64,000 bases of DNA from Proteiniclasticum sediminis. GTDB taxonomy: Bacteria; Bacillota; Clostridia; Clostridiales; Clostridiaceae. The notes beneath the pieces are model-generated. The model saw only the letters and a program-made list of their open reading frames with translations. It was not told the origin of the DNA and ran no database searches. A program made the translations under genes and the position numbers. Positions within the stretch are counted from its first letter, which is position 1, and each line of letters starts with the position of its first letter. Below are positions 36,703 through 47,284 of the stretch, one piece after another. Location: NCBI RefSeq assembly GCF_018128025.1, contig NZ_JAGSCS010000012.1, positions 25,746-89,745 on the forward strand, written 5' to 3'.

Positions 36703-37881
36703 CTACTTCTCCACGATCATCGAGATTCCCTGTCCGCCGCCGATGCAAAGGGTGGCTAAGCCGTATCGGGCTTCCCGCTTCTGCATTTCGTGGATCAGGG
36801 TGACGAGTATACGGGCTCCGCTGGCGCCGATGGGGTGACCCAGGGCGATGGCTCCACCGTTGACATTGACTTTTTCCATATCGGCGTCCAGTTCACGAAG
36901 GACGGCCAAGGCTTGTGCGGCGAAGGCTTCGTTGGCTTCCACCAGATCGATGTCCTTCATTTCCAGTCCGGCCTTTTCCAAGGCTTTTCGGGTGGCAGGG
37001 ATGGGGCCGCAGCCCATGATGCTGGGATCTACCCCGGCAGAAGCGGAGGAGCGGATGGTGACCAGCGGCTTAAGGCCAAGTTCATCAGCCTTTTCCCGGC
37101 TCATGACCACCAATACGGCTGCGCCGTCATTGATTCCGGAGGAGGTGGCAGCGGTGACAGTACCGTCTTTCTTGAATGCCGGTCTGAGTTTACCTACGCT
37201 GTCCAGGGTGGTTCCAAACTTGGGATATTCATCGGTGTCGATGACCAGGGGATCGCCTTTACGCTGGGGAACATAGATCGGGGTGATCTCATCCTTGAAG
37301 CGTCCGGCCTGGATGGCCTTTTCGGCTTTGTTCTGGCTGGATACTGCCAGTTCATCCTGATCCTGTCGTTCCAGATGGAACTGCTCGACGATGTTTTCGG
37401 CAGTGACGCCCATATGGTATTTGTGGAAGGCATCGGTGAGTCCATCATAAACCATGGTGTCCACGAGGTTTCCATCACCCATGCGCAGACCCCAGCGGGC
37501 TCCAGGCATGACGTAGGCGGATTGGCTCATGTTCTCGGTCCCGCCGGCAACCACGACATCGGCTTCACCCAATGCAATGACCTGGTAGGCCAGTTGAACT
37601 GCCTTCAATCCGGATCCGCAGACCTTGTTGATGGTCAGGGAAGGAACTTCGACGGGAATGCCGGCATGGACGGCCACCTGTCGGGATACATTCTGGCCGA
37701 GTCCAGCCTGAAGAACGTTGCCCAGGATCACTTCATCCACATGCTTGGGATCCAAAGCGATCTTTTCCAGGGCGCCTTTAACTGCGGCAGTACCCAGTTC
37801 GACAGCGGAGATGTTCTTGAATGCTCCACCAAAAGCTCCGATGGGGGTTCTTTGGGCGGATACGATAACGACTTCTCTCAT
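36703..37881 (-). CDS. atoB: Acetyl-CoA C-acetyltransferase (thiolase)
   Basis: The 392-residue enzyme has the complete thiolase triad: Cys88 in [11 protein letters not shown], the histidine in [14 protein letters not shown] and the second cysteine in LCIGGGQG. It splits acetoacetyl-CoA into two acetyl-CoA, or condenses them. Being first in an operon with a CoA-transferase, 3-hydroxybutyrate dehydrogenase and a permease, breakdown of ketone bodies is the likely direction. AAGGAGG-type sequence precedes the ATG. Confidence 0.96.
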   Translation of the reverse strand: MREVVIVSAQRTPIGAFGGAFKNISAVELGTAAVKGALEKIALDPKHVDEVILGNVLQAGLGQNVSRQVAVHAGIPVEVPSLTINKVCGSGLKAVQLAYQVIALGEADVVVAGGTENMSQSAYVMPGARWGLRMGDGNLVDTMVYDGLTDAFHKYHMGVTAENIVEQFHLERQDQDELAVSSQNKAEKAIQAGRFKDEITPIYVPQRKGDPLVIDTDEYPKFGTTLDSVGKLRPAFKKDGTVTAATSSGINDGAAVLVVMSREKADELGLKPLVTIRSSASAGVDPSIMGCGPIPATRKALEKAGLEMKDIDLVEANEAFAAQALAVLRELDADMEKVNVNGGAIALGHPIGASGARILVTLIHEMQKREARYGLATLCIGGGQGISMIVEK

Positions 37882-37950
37882 AACTCCTCCTTATGGAATG
37901 ATTTCTTTCTGCTCTCCATACCCCGAAATATGAGGATGAGAACAACTACA

Positions 37951-37978
37951 TTTATAATTTAAACGTTGTCATTGACAA
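37951..37978 (-). promoter_or_regulatory. Promoter of the ketone-body operon
   Basis: On the minus strand TTGTCA (37978-37973) and TATAAA (37956-37951) are separated by 16 bases. The -35 lies inside the LysR-type box at 37971-37989. Confidence 0.6.
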
Positions 37979-37989
37979 ATGTCGACAAT
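37971..37989. promoter_or_regulatory. LysR-type T-N11-A operator
   Basis: ATTG-N11-CAAT at 37971-37989 is a symmetric T-N11-A site between the divergent thiolase and lysR genes, overlapping the operon -35. Confidence 0.6.
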
Positions 37990-38002
37990 CAAAATCTCAT
38001 GG

Positions 38003-38032
38003 TTGCTATAACTGGAAGTTATGAGGTATAGT
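38003..38032 (+). promoter_or_regulatory. Probable promoter of the lysR gene
   Basis: TTGCTA (38003-38008) and TATAGT (38027-38032) are 18 bases apart, 35 bases upstream of the start. Confidence 0.5.
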
Positions 38033-38067
38033 ATAAGCAAGTAATTTGAACATCAAAGGAGATTTCC

Positions 38068-38991
38068 ATGGATATTAATCAGCTGAAGTATTTTGTCGCC
38101 ATCGTGAATAATGACTTCAATTTGTCCAATGCCTCCAAGAAGCTTCATCTGTCTCAGCCTGCCCTCAGCAAGTATATTCTGAAGTTTGAAGAGGAGGAAA
38201 AGGTCCAGCTGTTCAAACGGAAAAATGGACGTCTCGCCGGCCTTACCCCGGCGGGAGAGAACTTCTACAATAACGCCATCTCGGTGCTGGAACATCATGC
38301 CGGCATGCTGAAGGAGCTCCGGGAGCACTCCACCACGGTGAAGGGCAGCGTCCGCATCGGGATCCCACCCCTGATCCTCACGGTGCTCTTCACGGAGGTC
38401 ATGTCCCGGTTCATTTCCCTGAACCCCACCATCCGGTTTGAGATCATCGAGCTGGGGGCCTTCGAGCTTCGAAAAATGCTTCTCCTCAACGAACTGGATT
38501 TTGCCCTACTCCTCACCCCCACCAACCTCAGTCCCCTGATCTACGAGGAGGTGATCATCCGCCAGGACGAGCTCACGGCCTTCATGTCCGCGCAAAATCC
38601 TTTGGCAGAGAAAGAAATCCTCACCTGGAACGATCTGCGGGGGCGGGATCTGGTGATTTTCAATGAGACGTTCATGATCCACCATCAGCTCATGCGTAAG
38701 TTCGACGCCCTGAAGATGGATCCCAAAATCTCCCTCATGTCCGGATCCTGGGACTTCCTCCTGGAGGTGACCCGTACCTCGGAGTTCATCACCATTTTGC
38801 CCTCCCCCATCCGGCATCACTTTTTCATCCAGGAGATCAAAGAACGGCACTTTGAATCTCCCATTAACTGGAATGTGGTCTTGACCTATCCCATCAAAAC
38901 CCACTACACCCAGATCGAGCGCTATGTGAAGAAGAGCATCGTGGAGTACTTTACAGAACACAAGGAAATTAAGAAAATCAGCACGACATAA
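38068..38991 (+). CDS. LysR-family regulator of the ketone-body operon
   Basis: The 307-residue protein begins with the LysR winged helix (MDINQLKYFVAIV, then LHLSQPALSKYI), followed by a two-lobed ligand-binding domain (SVRIGIPPLILTVLFTEVMSRF onward). It is divergent from the thiolase operon across a gap holding a T-N11-A box, so it very probably controls that operon. The co-inducer may be acetoacetate or 3-hydroxybutyrate; this is inferred. AAAGGAGA upstream sets the ATG. Confidence 0.92.
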   Translation: MDINQLKYFVAIVNNDFNLSNASKKLHLSQPALSKYILKFEEEEKVQLFKRKNGRLAGLTPAGENFYNNAISVLEHHAGMLKELREHSTTVKGSVRIGIPPLILTVLFTEVMSRFISLNPTIRFEIIELGAFELRKMLLLNELDFALLLTPTNLSPLIYEEVIIRQDELTAFMSAQNPLAEKEILTWNDLRGRDLVIFNETFMIHHQLMRKFDALKMDPKISLMSGSWDFLLEVTRTSEFITILPSPIRHHFFIQEIKERHFESPINWNVVLTYPIKTHYTQIERYVKKSIVEYFTEHKEIKKISTT

Positions 38992-39002
38992 CGAAAAAAA
39001 GA

Positions 39003-39035
39003 AGGAGGGTCATCCCATAAAAGGATGGCCCTCCT
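39003..39035. terminator. Bidirectional terminator between lysR and the ABC operon
   Basis: AGGAGGGTCATCC pairs with GGATGGCCCTCCT (one G-T pair); the minus-strand side is followed by TTCTTTTTTT. Confidence 0.8.
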
Positions 39036-39064
39036 GTTGTTCTTAAGAGTAGCAAAGATCTGGA

Positions 39065-39856
39065 TCAGCTGCCGGAGCTTTCATAGCGGCTGATGCCCAG
39101 AAGCCAGATGCGGTAGGCCAGAAGGATGCTCACAAGGCTCACGATGCAGGTGAGGAGAATCCCCCGAAAGAGGCTTTCCCGGCCCAGAAAATAGGCGCCG
39201 GGGAAATAACCGGTGAAGGCGAAGGGCACCACAAAGGTCAGGAGAAAACGCACGGCCTGGGGATAGATGCCCAGGGGGTATTTCGTGAAGGTGCTGAGCT
39301 GATAGGTCATGTAGAGATAGGACTGGGCAAACTTGATCCAGAAGGCGATGCTGGCCACAGCCAGCTTGATGGCCGTGTAGAGAATGCTGGCAGCCACCAC
39401 CACCAGGAGGAGAAGGAGAAACTTACCCAAGGTAAACGTTAGATTTAGATTCACCGAGGCGTAGCTGAAGAGGAGGATCCCGATGATCAGTTCCCCAAAC
39501 CCGTCCGGCTGAAACTTTTCAGAGATCAGCTGAAACAGGGGGTTTAAGGGGCGCACCAGGTACTTGTCGAACCGACCCTCCAGGATGATGCTTCCGCTGA
39601 GAATCCAGAGGTTGTCCGTGAAGATGTGGTCCAGTCCCCGGGGGATCTGGGCCATGCCATAGATGAGGAGCACCTCGTGGAAGCTCCAGCCCTCCAGGGA
39701 GGGAATGCTGTTGAAGATGAGCCGGATGAAGATGACCCCGGTGAACTGGACCAGGATGAAGCCCACCAGGCCCAGGATGAAATCGGTCCGGTACTCCATG
39801 AGGGTTTTAACGTACTGGAGGAGGAACTTTAGATATAGTTTTGCATATCGTTTCAT
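39065..39856 (-). CDS. ABC-2 type permease (ABC2_membrane_6 family), second subunit
   Basis: This 263-residue membrane protein has about six helices and the segment GRFDKYLVRPLNPLFQLISEKF, a mark of the DUF990/ABC2_membrane_6 family. Such permeases come in pairs with one ATPase and export unknown hydrophobic substrates. It ends the three-gene operon, four bases after the other permease. Confidence 0.88.
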   Translation of the reverse strand: MKRYAKLYLKFLLQYVKTLMEYRTDFILGLVGFILVQFTGVIFIRLIFNSIPSLEGWSFHEVLLIYGMAQIPRGLDHIFTDNLWILSGSIILEGRFDKYLVRPLNPLFQLISEKFQPDGFGELIIGILLFSYASVNLNLTFTLGKFLLLLLVVVAASILYTAIKLAVASIAFWIKFAQSYLYMTYQLSTFTKYPLGIYPQAVRFLLTFVVPFAFTGYFPGAYFLGRESLFRGILLTCIVSLVSILLAYRIWLLGISRYESSGS

Positions 39857-39860
39857 GGCC

Positions 39861-40679
39861 TTAACCTCCCAGGATGGTCAGATTTTTGACCAGGGCCTTC
39901 CAGAGAAGGCGGGAAACCCCCATGAGGATGAAGAGCCAAAGGACCTGCAGCAGCATGGCGCGGACCATGGCTTCCCCCGTGAGCTTCTCCAGATAGATCA
40001 TGGTGGGGGTGTAGATCAGGGAGCTGAAGGGCAAAAAGGCAATGAGCCTTTGGAAGATCGAGGGAAAGAACGCCAACGGGATGAGGGCACCAGAGAAGAG
40101 CTGCACAATGGCCTGCATGATCTGGGACATGCCCCACATATTGGTAATCTTGAAGGACAGGAGGCCAAAGGCATAGCTGAAGTAGAAGTTGATAAAAATG
40201 CCCAGGAGGATGCTAAGGAGGTAGAAAAAAAGCGTCCCGCCATGGAAGGCCCCCGTGGATTTATAGAACAGCCAGGATACGGCCGCCAGGGCGCCGGCGA
40301 AGATGACGACAAAGTTGTAGAGGACATTGCCCAAAGCCTGGAACAGCATCCGCATCTCGTAGCTCACGGGTCGGATGAGGTTGATGGCGATGGTGCCGTC
40401 CTTCACCTCCCGGGAAATATCATAGGTGATGTCCACGGAGGTAATGAGGGCGGTGAGAAAGGACACCAGGACATAGAGGACCATTTCTCCCTGGGTGAAG
40501 CCATGGAGGACCCGGTCCGGGGAGCTGGCAAAGATGGCCTGCCAGAGAAAATACGTCACGGTGAGCATCATGATCTCGCCCATCATAAAGATCAGCACAT
40601 TGGCCTTATAGGAGAGAATGCGCTGGAAGACGTTGAGGGTAAAGGGGAAGTAGGCGCGTAGCCTTTTCAGTCGCTGCAT
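39861..40679 (-). CDS. ABC-2 type permease, first subunit
   Basis: The 272-residue six-helix protein carries SREVKDGTIAINLIRPVSYEM, equivalent to the loop in its partner at 39065-39856, showing that the two are paralogous halves of one channel. It starts two bases after the ATPase stop. Confidence 0.88.
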   Translation of the reverse strand: MQRLKRLRAYFPFTLNVFQRILSYKANVLIFMMGEIMMLTVTYFLWQAIFASSPDRVLHGFTQGEMVLYVLVSFLTALITSVDITYDISREVKDGTIAINLIRPVSYEMRMLFQALGNVLYNFVVIFAGALAAVSWLFYKSTGAFHGGTLFFYLLSILLGIFINFYFSYAFGLLSFKITNMWGMSQIMQAIVQLFSGALIPLAFFPSIFQRLIAFLPFSSLIYTPTMIYLEKLTGEAMVRAMLLQVLWLFILMGVSRLLWKALVKNLTILGG

Positions 40680-40681
40680 GG

Positions 40682-41686
40682 CTACACCTCGTTCCGGTAA
40701 ATCTTCTTCACGATGTCCTCGATACTGGTCTCCTTAATGGAGAATTCCAGCACATCCAGGGTACCCATGAGCTGCCTCGTGATTTCCGTGGTGGAGGTGT
40801 TGTTGCGGTTGAACTTCACCTGGAGGCGGTTTTCACCGTATTCCAGTTCCAGATACTCGGGATCCAGGCTGCGGATGAACTCTACTTTTTCCGGCAGCAC
40901 CGGGGAGCCCGTGAGAAATTCGACGCTGGACATATAGCCGAACTTCTCCTTGATGTGGGCGAGGTTGCCGTCATAGATCTTCTTGCCGGCATCGATGATG
41001 ATGATCCGGCTGCAGAGCTCTTCAATGTCCGTGAGGTCGTGGGTGGTGAGGATCACCGTGGTGCCGTAGGTGGCATTGATTTTCTGGATGGCCTTGCGCA
41101 CATTTTCCTTCACCACCACGTCAAGGCCGATGGTGGGTTCATCGAGATAGACCACCTTGGGATTGTGGATGAGGGCGGCGGCTAAGTCGCCCCGCATGCG
41201 CTGACCCAAGGAGAGGGCCCGGACGGGGGTTAAGAGAAACTCTTTCAGCTCCAGCACTTCATCGAGAAACGCCATGCGTTCCTCAAAGTCCTGGGGAGAC
41301 ACCTCATAGATATCCCGAAGCAACGTGAAGGTTTCCGATAGGGGAAGATCCCACCAGAGCTGGGTTTTTTGACCGAAAACCACTCCGATGTCCCGGGCAT
41401 TTTTCTGCCGGTCCTCATAGGGGACCACCCCGTTCACCCGGACTTCTCCTGAAGTGGGGGTGAGAATACCCGTCATCATTTTGATGGTGGTGGATTTACC
41501 GGCTCCGTTGGCGCCGATGTAGCCCACAATCTCCCCATCCTGAATGGTGAAGCTGATGTTGTCCACGGCGGTTTTCAGGGTGTACTCGGTGGAAAAAAAG
41601 GACTTCAGCGCACCCCGGAAACCGGGGTATTTTTTGTTCATGCGGAAAGATTTCGTAAGGTTCTGCACTTCAATCACAGGAATCAC
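40682..41686 (-). CDS. ABC transporter ATP-binding protein
   Basis: The ATPase (about 334 residues) has Walker A GANGAGKST, signature LSLGQRMRGDLAAAL, Walker B VVYLDEPTIGLD and the switch histidine TTHD. The C-terminal 80 residues (from about 250) are an extra domain common in ABC-2 exporters. The start is uncertain: an in-frame ATG at 41716 would lie at the expected transcript start of the TATAAT at 41729-41724, so an internal GTG (41686, after AAAGGTCAG) is preferred. It drives the two permeases downstream. Confidence 0.88.
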   Translation of the reverse strand: MIPVIEVQNLTKSFRMNKKYPGFRGALKSFFSTEYTLKTAVDNISFTIQDGEIVGYIGANGAGKSTTIKMMTGILTPTSGEVRVNGVVPYEDRQKNARDIGVVFGQKTQLWWDLPLSETFTLLRDIYEVSPQDFEERMAFLDEVLELKEFLLTPVRALSLGQRMRGDLAAALIHNPKVVYLDEPTIGLDVVVKENVRKAIQKINATYGTTVILTTHDLTDIEELCSRIIIIDAGKKIYDGNLAHIKEKFGYMSSVEFLTGSPVLPEKVEFIRSLDPEYLELEYGENRLQVKFNRNNTSTTEITRQLMGTLDVLEFSIKETSIEDIVKKIYRNEV

Positions 41687-41723
41687 CTGACCTTTATAAA
41701 GAGAAGCATAAGTCAACGATACT

Positions 41724-41729
41724 ATTATA
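41724..41729 (-). promoter_or_regulatory. -10 element of the ABC operon
   Basis: A perfect TATAAT on the minus strand, 38 bases upstream of the preferred GTG start. The -35 is weak. Confidence 0.45.
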
Positions 41730-41794
41730 CCCTAATTTATGGCGAAGAGATATCGTTTTGGAAACAAGGACAAGGGGCGCTGGGCAAAAAAATA

Positions 41795-41813
41795 GCCCGG
41801 ATGAGTTCCGGGC
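41795..41813 (-). terminator. Terminator of the AmmeMemoRadiSam genes
   Basis: GCCCGGA and TCCGGGC form the stem; on the minus strand a run of seven T follows. Confidence 0.8.
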
Positions 41814-41828
41814 GAAGAGGCGGTACCC

Positions 41829-43214
41829 TTAGGTATGCCGGACCACTTCAAAGCGTTCCAGCCCATAGGAAGACTGGGGATCGATGCCGGCCTTCCGAAG
41901 GGCAATGGCCACCTGCTCCTTAGCCGTGGTGACGCCAGGAAGATCCGGCAGAAGAAGCCCGGAACGTCCCCGGTGCCGAACGATGACGCCGTAGCGCAGA
42001 GGATCCAGTTCCGCGAGGCCGGAGATGGGCTCCGGAGGGCCCAGGACATCGACGCTGTACACCAGAAGCGGAAGCTCCCGGGGGGTCACGGGGGAAAACC
42101 GGGGGTCTTCCGTACCGGACAGAACGGCATTACGGAGGATCTCCTCCCCCAGACTGGCGGTGACGGGAGAGATGGTGCCGATGCAGCCCCGAAGTTCCCC
42201 AAAGAGCTTCAGGGAGACGAAGACGCCTGCCCGTACCTGGGTGAGGCTGGGAGGCAGCAGCGGCGGAAGCGCAGGGGTTTCCCCTTTTCGCACCTTGGTT
42301 TCCAGAGCATAGCGGGCTAGGGCGATGAAAGGGTCCTCCGCCATCCGCAGGCTGTCCAGGCGCTGGGTTTCCTCGCTTAGCTTCTGTTGAAGAAAGGCCC
42401 GCTGGGGATTGGCTTCCCCCGGGTAAAAGGAGGCCACGGCGTACCCCACGCCAAAGGGGCCCTCATAGGAGAGGAGCTTTGCCTCCACATTTTGACGATC
42501 CAGGGCTCCGGCCAGGATGAGGATGGAGCGAAGTCCGCATTCCGCTGCCGCGGCGGTGAAGTTACGATCCAGCTTCAGAAGCGCATAAAAGTCTCCCTGG
42601 GCCAAGGCCTGGGTGACCTGCCGGTCAAAGATGGGCCCTTCTTCGGCAAAGCCGTAGGGTCCCTGAGCTGTGAGCTTATGGGACAGGTCCCCGCTGGCAA
42701 CCACGACCACGGAGCGACCCGTGGCTTTTGTGGCTTTGGCGATGAGCATCCCCAGGCGATAATGCTCTTCCAGGGGAAGACCGGAAAGGGCGATGCGGAC
42801 TAGGCGAAGATGGGGATTTTTCGGCTGGATGAAGTAGAGCGGCACCAGCGTGCCGTGATCCAAGGCTTTTTGCCGTCCCCCCAGGGTTCCTCCGGGAAGG
42901 TCCTGGGCCTGACAAAGTTCGCTGAGCTTCTGGATCAGCTCCTCATCCAGGGCAGCTTCCAGCTTAACCTTCGGGGCACCAAAGGCCTCAAAGCTTCCGG
43001 AAGCGGCAGAGCCATTGGTGAACTGAAAGTAGTCCCCGTAGGCGGGGGCGTGGGGGGAAAGGAGCACCACCGTCTCCGGGTGAAGGACGGCGATCTGCCG
43101 GGCCACTTCCTCGTAGGCAGCTGTGGTGGCGTGAATTTCTTTCTCTTCCCCCCGGCCCACTTCCGGCACCAGCAGGGGGGGATGGGGGACCACAAAGGCA
43201 GCAAGAATGGACAT
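41829..43214 (-). CDS. AmmeMemoRadiSam protein: Memo-AMMECR1 fusion
   Basis: This 461-residue protein fuses two domains. Residues 1-270 are a Memo/LigB-like domain (VVPHPPLLVPEVG; VVLLSPHAPAYGD; VASGDLSHKL) with histidines expected to bind iron. Residues 290-461 are an AMMECR1 domain with the conserved LRGCIGT motif and TEDPRFSPVTPREL. Together with the radical-SAM enzyme encoded 18 bases upstream, it completes the AmmeMemoRadiSam set found in many anaerobes. The reaction is unknown to me; a modification or cleavage of a small aromatic or protein substrate has been supposed. Confidence 0.9.
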   Translation of the reverse strand: MSILAAFVVPHPPLLVPEVGRGEEKEIHATTAAYEEVARQIAVLHPETVVLLSPHAPAYGDYFQFTNGSAASGSFEAFGAPKVKLEAALDEELIQKLSELCQAQDLPGGTLGGRQKALDHGTLVPLYFIQPKNPHLRLVRIALSGLPLEEHYRLGMLIAKATKATGRSVVVVASGDLSHKLTAQGPYGFAEEGPIFDRQVTQALAQGDFYALLKLDRNFTAAAAECGLRSILILAGALDRQNVEAKLLSYEGPFGVGYAVASFYPGEANPQRAFLQQKLSEETQRLDSLRMAEDPFIALARYALETKVRKGETPALPPLLPPSLTQVRAGVFVSLKLFGELRGCIGTISPVTASLGEEILRNAVLSGTEDPRFSPVTPRELPLLVYSVDVLGPPEPISGLAELDPLRYGVIVRHRGRSGLLLPDLPGVTTAKEQVAIALRKAGIDPQSSYGLERFEVVRHT

Positions 43215-43232
43215 GGATGGTTCCTCCTTTCG

Positions 43233-44105
<873 letters not shown>

Positions 44106-44291
44106 GGGAAGACCTCCTTTTTCGAGGAGAAAAAGAGTGAGGAGGGAAAGGCGAAGATGGGGAAACGTCCTTTCCTCCGGATCTGTTCACCCTCATTATA
44201 GGGGACGGGCGATAATTTTTTGGAAAGATTTCGGGAACAATTTACGAAGATTGCCTTAGGGGAAAGTTGGACGAAATCTTTCGATATCCGT

Positions 44292-44317
44292 TAAATTCTA
44301 AAAAATATGGACGATAT
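44292..44317 (+). promoter_or_regulatory. Sigma-28-type promoter of the soluble chemoreceptor gene
   Basis: TAAA (44292-44295), a 15-base spacer and ACGATAT (44311-44317) fit the flagellar sigma factor pattern TAAA-N15-CCGATAT, 66 bases upstream of the start. Confidence 0.65.
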
Positions 44318-44382
44318 AGAAGAAACAGACCATGAGCGAAAGCCGAAACTGACGAAGTATAAGCGATAAAGGATGGAAAAGA

Positions 44383-45666
44383 ATGTTTAGAAAAAAGAAA
44401 GTGGAGACCGTCACGGTCACCCTGACGGACGATCTGGAACTGACCCGGCTGAAGGAAGAACAGGATAAGTCTGCCAAGACTCTGGAAGAGACTCTCCTTT
44501 CCGTCAACAGCCTCCTGCAGCACATCACCCAGCTGAGCTACGTGAAGGACATGCTCACCGATGCCGAACATCAGGCCCAAATGGTCAATGACCTGGCCGC
44601 CAGTTCCCAGGAACTCAGCGCCGCCGTGTCGGAGATCTCTGCCTTTGTGCTCCATTCCAGCGAGAATACAGCGGAGGCCATGAATCTGACCAAGAAGAGT
44701 GTGGGACTCATCGGCACGTCCTTCCGGCATATCGACAGTGCCTTTGAAAAAACCCAGGAAACCCAGTCCATCATGCATCGGGTGGACCAGGAAGCCAACA
44801 AGATCTCGGAGATTGTGGGGGTCATCAAAGGGGTGGCGGACCAGACCAATCTTTTGGCCCTCAATGCCTCCATCGAGGCGGCCCGGGCCGGGGATGCCGG
44901 CCGGGGCTTTGCCGTGGTGGCCGATGAGATCAAGAAGCTGGCCGACAGCACCAAGGAGCATGTGGCCATGATTCAGAAGCTGGTGGGGAGTCTCCATCAG
45001 GAAGTGGACCGGTCCACCGGAGCCATCGACGATGTGGCCCAGACCTTCGCCCAGGGCAAAGCGTCCATGGATGAGGCGGTCCTGGCCATCGATGCCATGG
45101 AAAAGTCCCTGAAGATCGTGGGCACGAACTTTGCGGACATCACCACCAACATCGAGGAACAGACCGCGGCCACGGAAGAGATGACGGCGAACCTGGTGCT
45201 CGTCAACGACAAGATCAAGATTCTTCAGGGGGAGACCGTGAAGACCGGCGGGGCATTCTACGAGATCAGCACCATGATCGACAGCATTCGAAAAAAGGCC
45301 CTGGCCCAGTCCCCGAAGCTGACGCTCCTGGCCCAGATGGAGCTCTGCATCACGGATCACCTCATGTGGCGGTGGGCTGTATACAACATGATTCTCGGGT
45401 ACGAGAAGCTCAGCAGCGAGAATGTGAACTCCCATACCCATTGCCGCCTGGGAAAATGGATCAGCCAGACGGGGAGCAGCATTGAAAAGTTTACCCCGGT
45501 GCTGAAAGAAATGGAGAAGCCCCATGCGGGTCTCCACGCCACCGCCGCCAAAGCCATCGAGGCCTACAACAGCGGCAACAAAAATCTGGCAGAAACCCTT
45601 CTTCAGGACATGGACAAACTGTCCGCCGACGTGGTGCGACTGCTGAACCAGCTGAAAACCCTTTAA
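44383..45666 (+). CDS. Soluble chemoreceptor with C-terminal CZB domain
   Basis: The 427-residue protein has no membrane helix. After a coiled-coil start, residues 60-300 form the methyl-accepting signalling domain with the hairpin tip [37 protein letters not shown]. Residues 305-427 carry the CZB zinc-binding pattern: [17 protein letters not shown] and PHAGLHATA supply the His/Cys ligands. CZB chemoreceptors sense zinc or hypochlorite through zinc. It would act in the cytoplasm with CheA/CheW, which are not in the window. GGAAAAGA is the weak ribosome site. Confidence 0.9.
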   Translation: MFRKKKVETVTVTLTDDLELTRLKEEQDKSAKTLEETLLSVNSLLQHITQLSYVKDMLTDAEHQAQMVNDLAASSQELSAAVSEISAFVLHSSENTAEAMNLTKKSVGLIGTSFRHIDSAFEKTQETQSIMHRVDQEANKISEIVGVIKGVADQTNLLALNASIEAARAGDAGRGFAVVADEIKKLADSTKEHVAMIQKLVGSLHQEVDRSTGAIDDVAQTFAQGKASMDEAVLAIDAMEKSLKIVGTNFADITTNIEEQTAATEEMTANLVLVNDKIKILQGETVKTGGAFYEISTMIDSIRKKALAQSPKLTLLAQMELCITDHLMWRWAVYNMILGYEKLSSENVNSHTHCRLGKWISQTGSSIEKFTPVLKEMEKPHAGLHATAAKAIEAYNSGNKNLAETLLQDMDKLSADVVRLLNQLKTL

Positions 45667-45683
45667 GCTTAATAGAAAAAAAG

Positions 45684-45723
45684 AAATCCGGGGAACCTTC
45701 GACGGGAAGGTTCCCCGGATTTT
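45684..45723. terminator. Bidirectional terminator between the chemoreceptor genes
   Basis: AAATCCGGGGAACCTTC (45684-45700) pairs with GAAGGTTCCCCGGATTT (45706-45722), a 17-base perfect stem. Confidence 0.92.
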
Positions 45724-47206
45724 ATTCGTGGGCGGTGAGTTTCTGGAGGGCATCGCTGGATGCCTTCATGGTTTCCAGGGCTTGGGAGGCATGGAGGATC
45801 CGGTCGTGCTGCTCTTCAAAGGTGGCCTGGATTTCTTCCACCGCTGCCGCATGCTCTTCGGAGATGCTGGCAATGTTTTCCACCTGGCTCTGGATGATGG
45901 AGAACTTCTGGGTCAGCTGTCGGAGGGACGTCTCCTGCTCCCCGGTTTTTATCTGTACTTCCCGGAAGGCTTCTTCCATGAGCTGGAAGCTGGTCCTCAT
46001 CCCGGTCATGAGGGTTTTTCCCTGGAGGACGGAATCCCGGCTGAGGGAGGTTTCCTCCAGGACTTTGGCGGCACCGGTCAGGATTTCCTGGATGATCCCC
46101 GATGCTTTTTTCACGCTGACCCGGCTTTCCTCGGCCAGCTTGCGGACCTCGTCGGCCACCACGGAGAATCCCCGTCCGGCTTCGCCGGCCCGGGCAGCTT
46201 CAATGGCAGCGTTGAGGGCCAGGAGGTTCGTCTGGTCGGAAATGCGGGTAATGCTGTCCAAAATCTGGTGGATGCGGCCGATGCTTTCCTCCAGGAGGCG
46301 AACCTCCGACGAGGCTCGATCCACCCGGTCGCCGATGAAGGTCATCTGCGTGGAGGATTCCTCCAGCCTTTTCCGGTTGTCCCCCGTTTGAACGGCGGTT
46401 TTCGCCGTGATGACGGAGACTTCGGTGGAGGCAGATCCCACCCGGGAGAGGAGCTCTCCGGTTTCTTCAGCCAGGAAGTTGATCTCCTGGACGCTTTGGG
46501 CTTCGTCACCCACGCCCTGGGCGATTTCCGCCACCGCCCGGGTAATGCTTTGGCTGATGCCGCTGATGGAGGTGAGATCCTCCGCTGACTGGGCCAGCTC
46601 ACTCCGGAGGGAGCCCGTTCCCTCGTCAATGGCCTGGAGGGTTTCTTCCAGGGTCTGCAGGAGGCGGGAGGAGTCTTTAGCGCTTTTTGCCGCACTGTCC
46701 ATGGCGCTTCGGCCCCACTTCACCAGATGGTAGAAGACCACACAGGCTAGGTCGAAGAGGACCATGAAGGAGATGAACTCCTGGAGGCTTCCGCTTTTTA
46801 GGACGCTGTGGGGGGAGAGAAGGAAGAAAATGGTGAGAATGAGGTTGAAGAGGATGCCGAAGATCAGGATGAGAAGTTTTTGGAAATAGAGACCCACCAT
46901 GAGGAGGGAGATGTAGAAGGCCAGGAAGATTTTCGGCTCTCCCTGGGTGATGTGGAGCATGAAGAGGGCCTCATACATGCCTAAGCTTCCGATGAAGAAA
47001 TTTCGAAACCCTGTGGGGAAGGGGAGGCGATAGACCAGAAGGCCCAGAAAAGCGGCGAGAAGTCCAGAGCCGCCCATGATGAGGGAGTACCGGGGACCGT
47101 AGTTGAAAAAGGTCTGCAGGACCAGAGCGCCCAGGAGGCCAAAAACAAGCTTGAGATTGAAGCGGTCAACCCGGCGGTTGTCGAGATGGTTTTTTTCCAT
47201 GTCCAT
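45722..47206 (-). CDS. Methyl-accepting chemotaxis protein with six-helix membrane domain
   Basis: The roughly 494-residue receptor has about six membrane helices in residues 15-165, with no large periplasmic sensor, followed by a signalling domain with [39 protein letters not shown]. The helical membrane domain itself may sense membrane state or a hydrophobic ligand. The start is placed at ATG 47206 because AAGGA lies eight bases upstream; an ATG three codons earlier is too close. A sigma-28-type promoter precedes it. Confidence 0.9.
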   Translation of the reverse strand: MDMEKNHLDNRRVDRFNLKLVFGLLGALVLQTFFNYGPRYSLIMGGSGLLAAFLGLLVYRLPFPTGFRNFFIGSLGMYEALFMLHITQGEPKIFLAFYISLLMVGLYFQKLLILIFGILFNLILTIFFLLSPHSVLKSGSLQEFISFMVLFDLACVVFYHLVKWGRSAMDSAAKSAKDSSRLLQTLEETLQAIDEGTGSLRSELAQSAEDLTSISGISQSITRAVAEIAQGVGDEAQSVQEINFLAEETGELLSRVGSASTEVSVITAKTAVQTGDNRKRLEESSTQMTFIGDRVDRASSEVRLLEESIGRIHQILDSITRISDQTNLLALNAAIEAARAGEAGRGFSVVADEVRKLAEESRVSVKKASGIIQEILTGAAKVLEETSLSRDSVLQGKTLMTGMRTSFQLMEEAFREVQIKTGEQETSLRQLTQKFSIIQSQVENIASISEEHAAAVEEIQATFEEQHDRILHASQALETMKASSDALQKLTAHE

Positions 47207-47257
47207 GATGCACATCCTTCTTTGGTGAAGCCGATTTTACGGATCGTTTTATTCCTC

Positions 47258-47284
47258 TTATCGGCGAAATTTGCGGAATATTAA
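47258..47284 (-). promoter_or_regulatory. Sigma-28-type promoter of the membrane chemoreceptor gene
   Basis: On the minus strand TTAA (47284-47281), 15 bases, and the perfect sigma-28 -10 GCCGATAA (47265-47258) lie about 52 bases upstream of the start. Confidence 0.7.

Noticed and set aside
36790-37962. A 390-codon open frame on the plus strand
   Set aside because: It is antisense to the thiolase gene, which has its full catalytic triad; the shadow frame has no ribosome site or domain.
44195-44200. TATAAT on the minus strand as promoter of the radical-SAM gene
   Set aside because: No usable -35 is present at 16-18 bases; the promoter may be here but cannot be supported.
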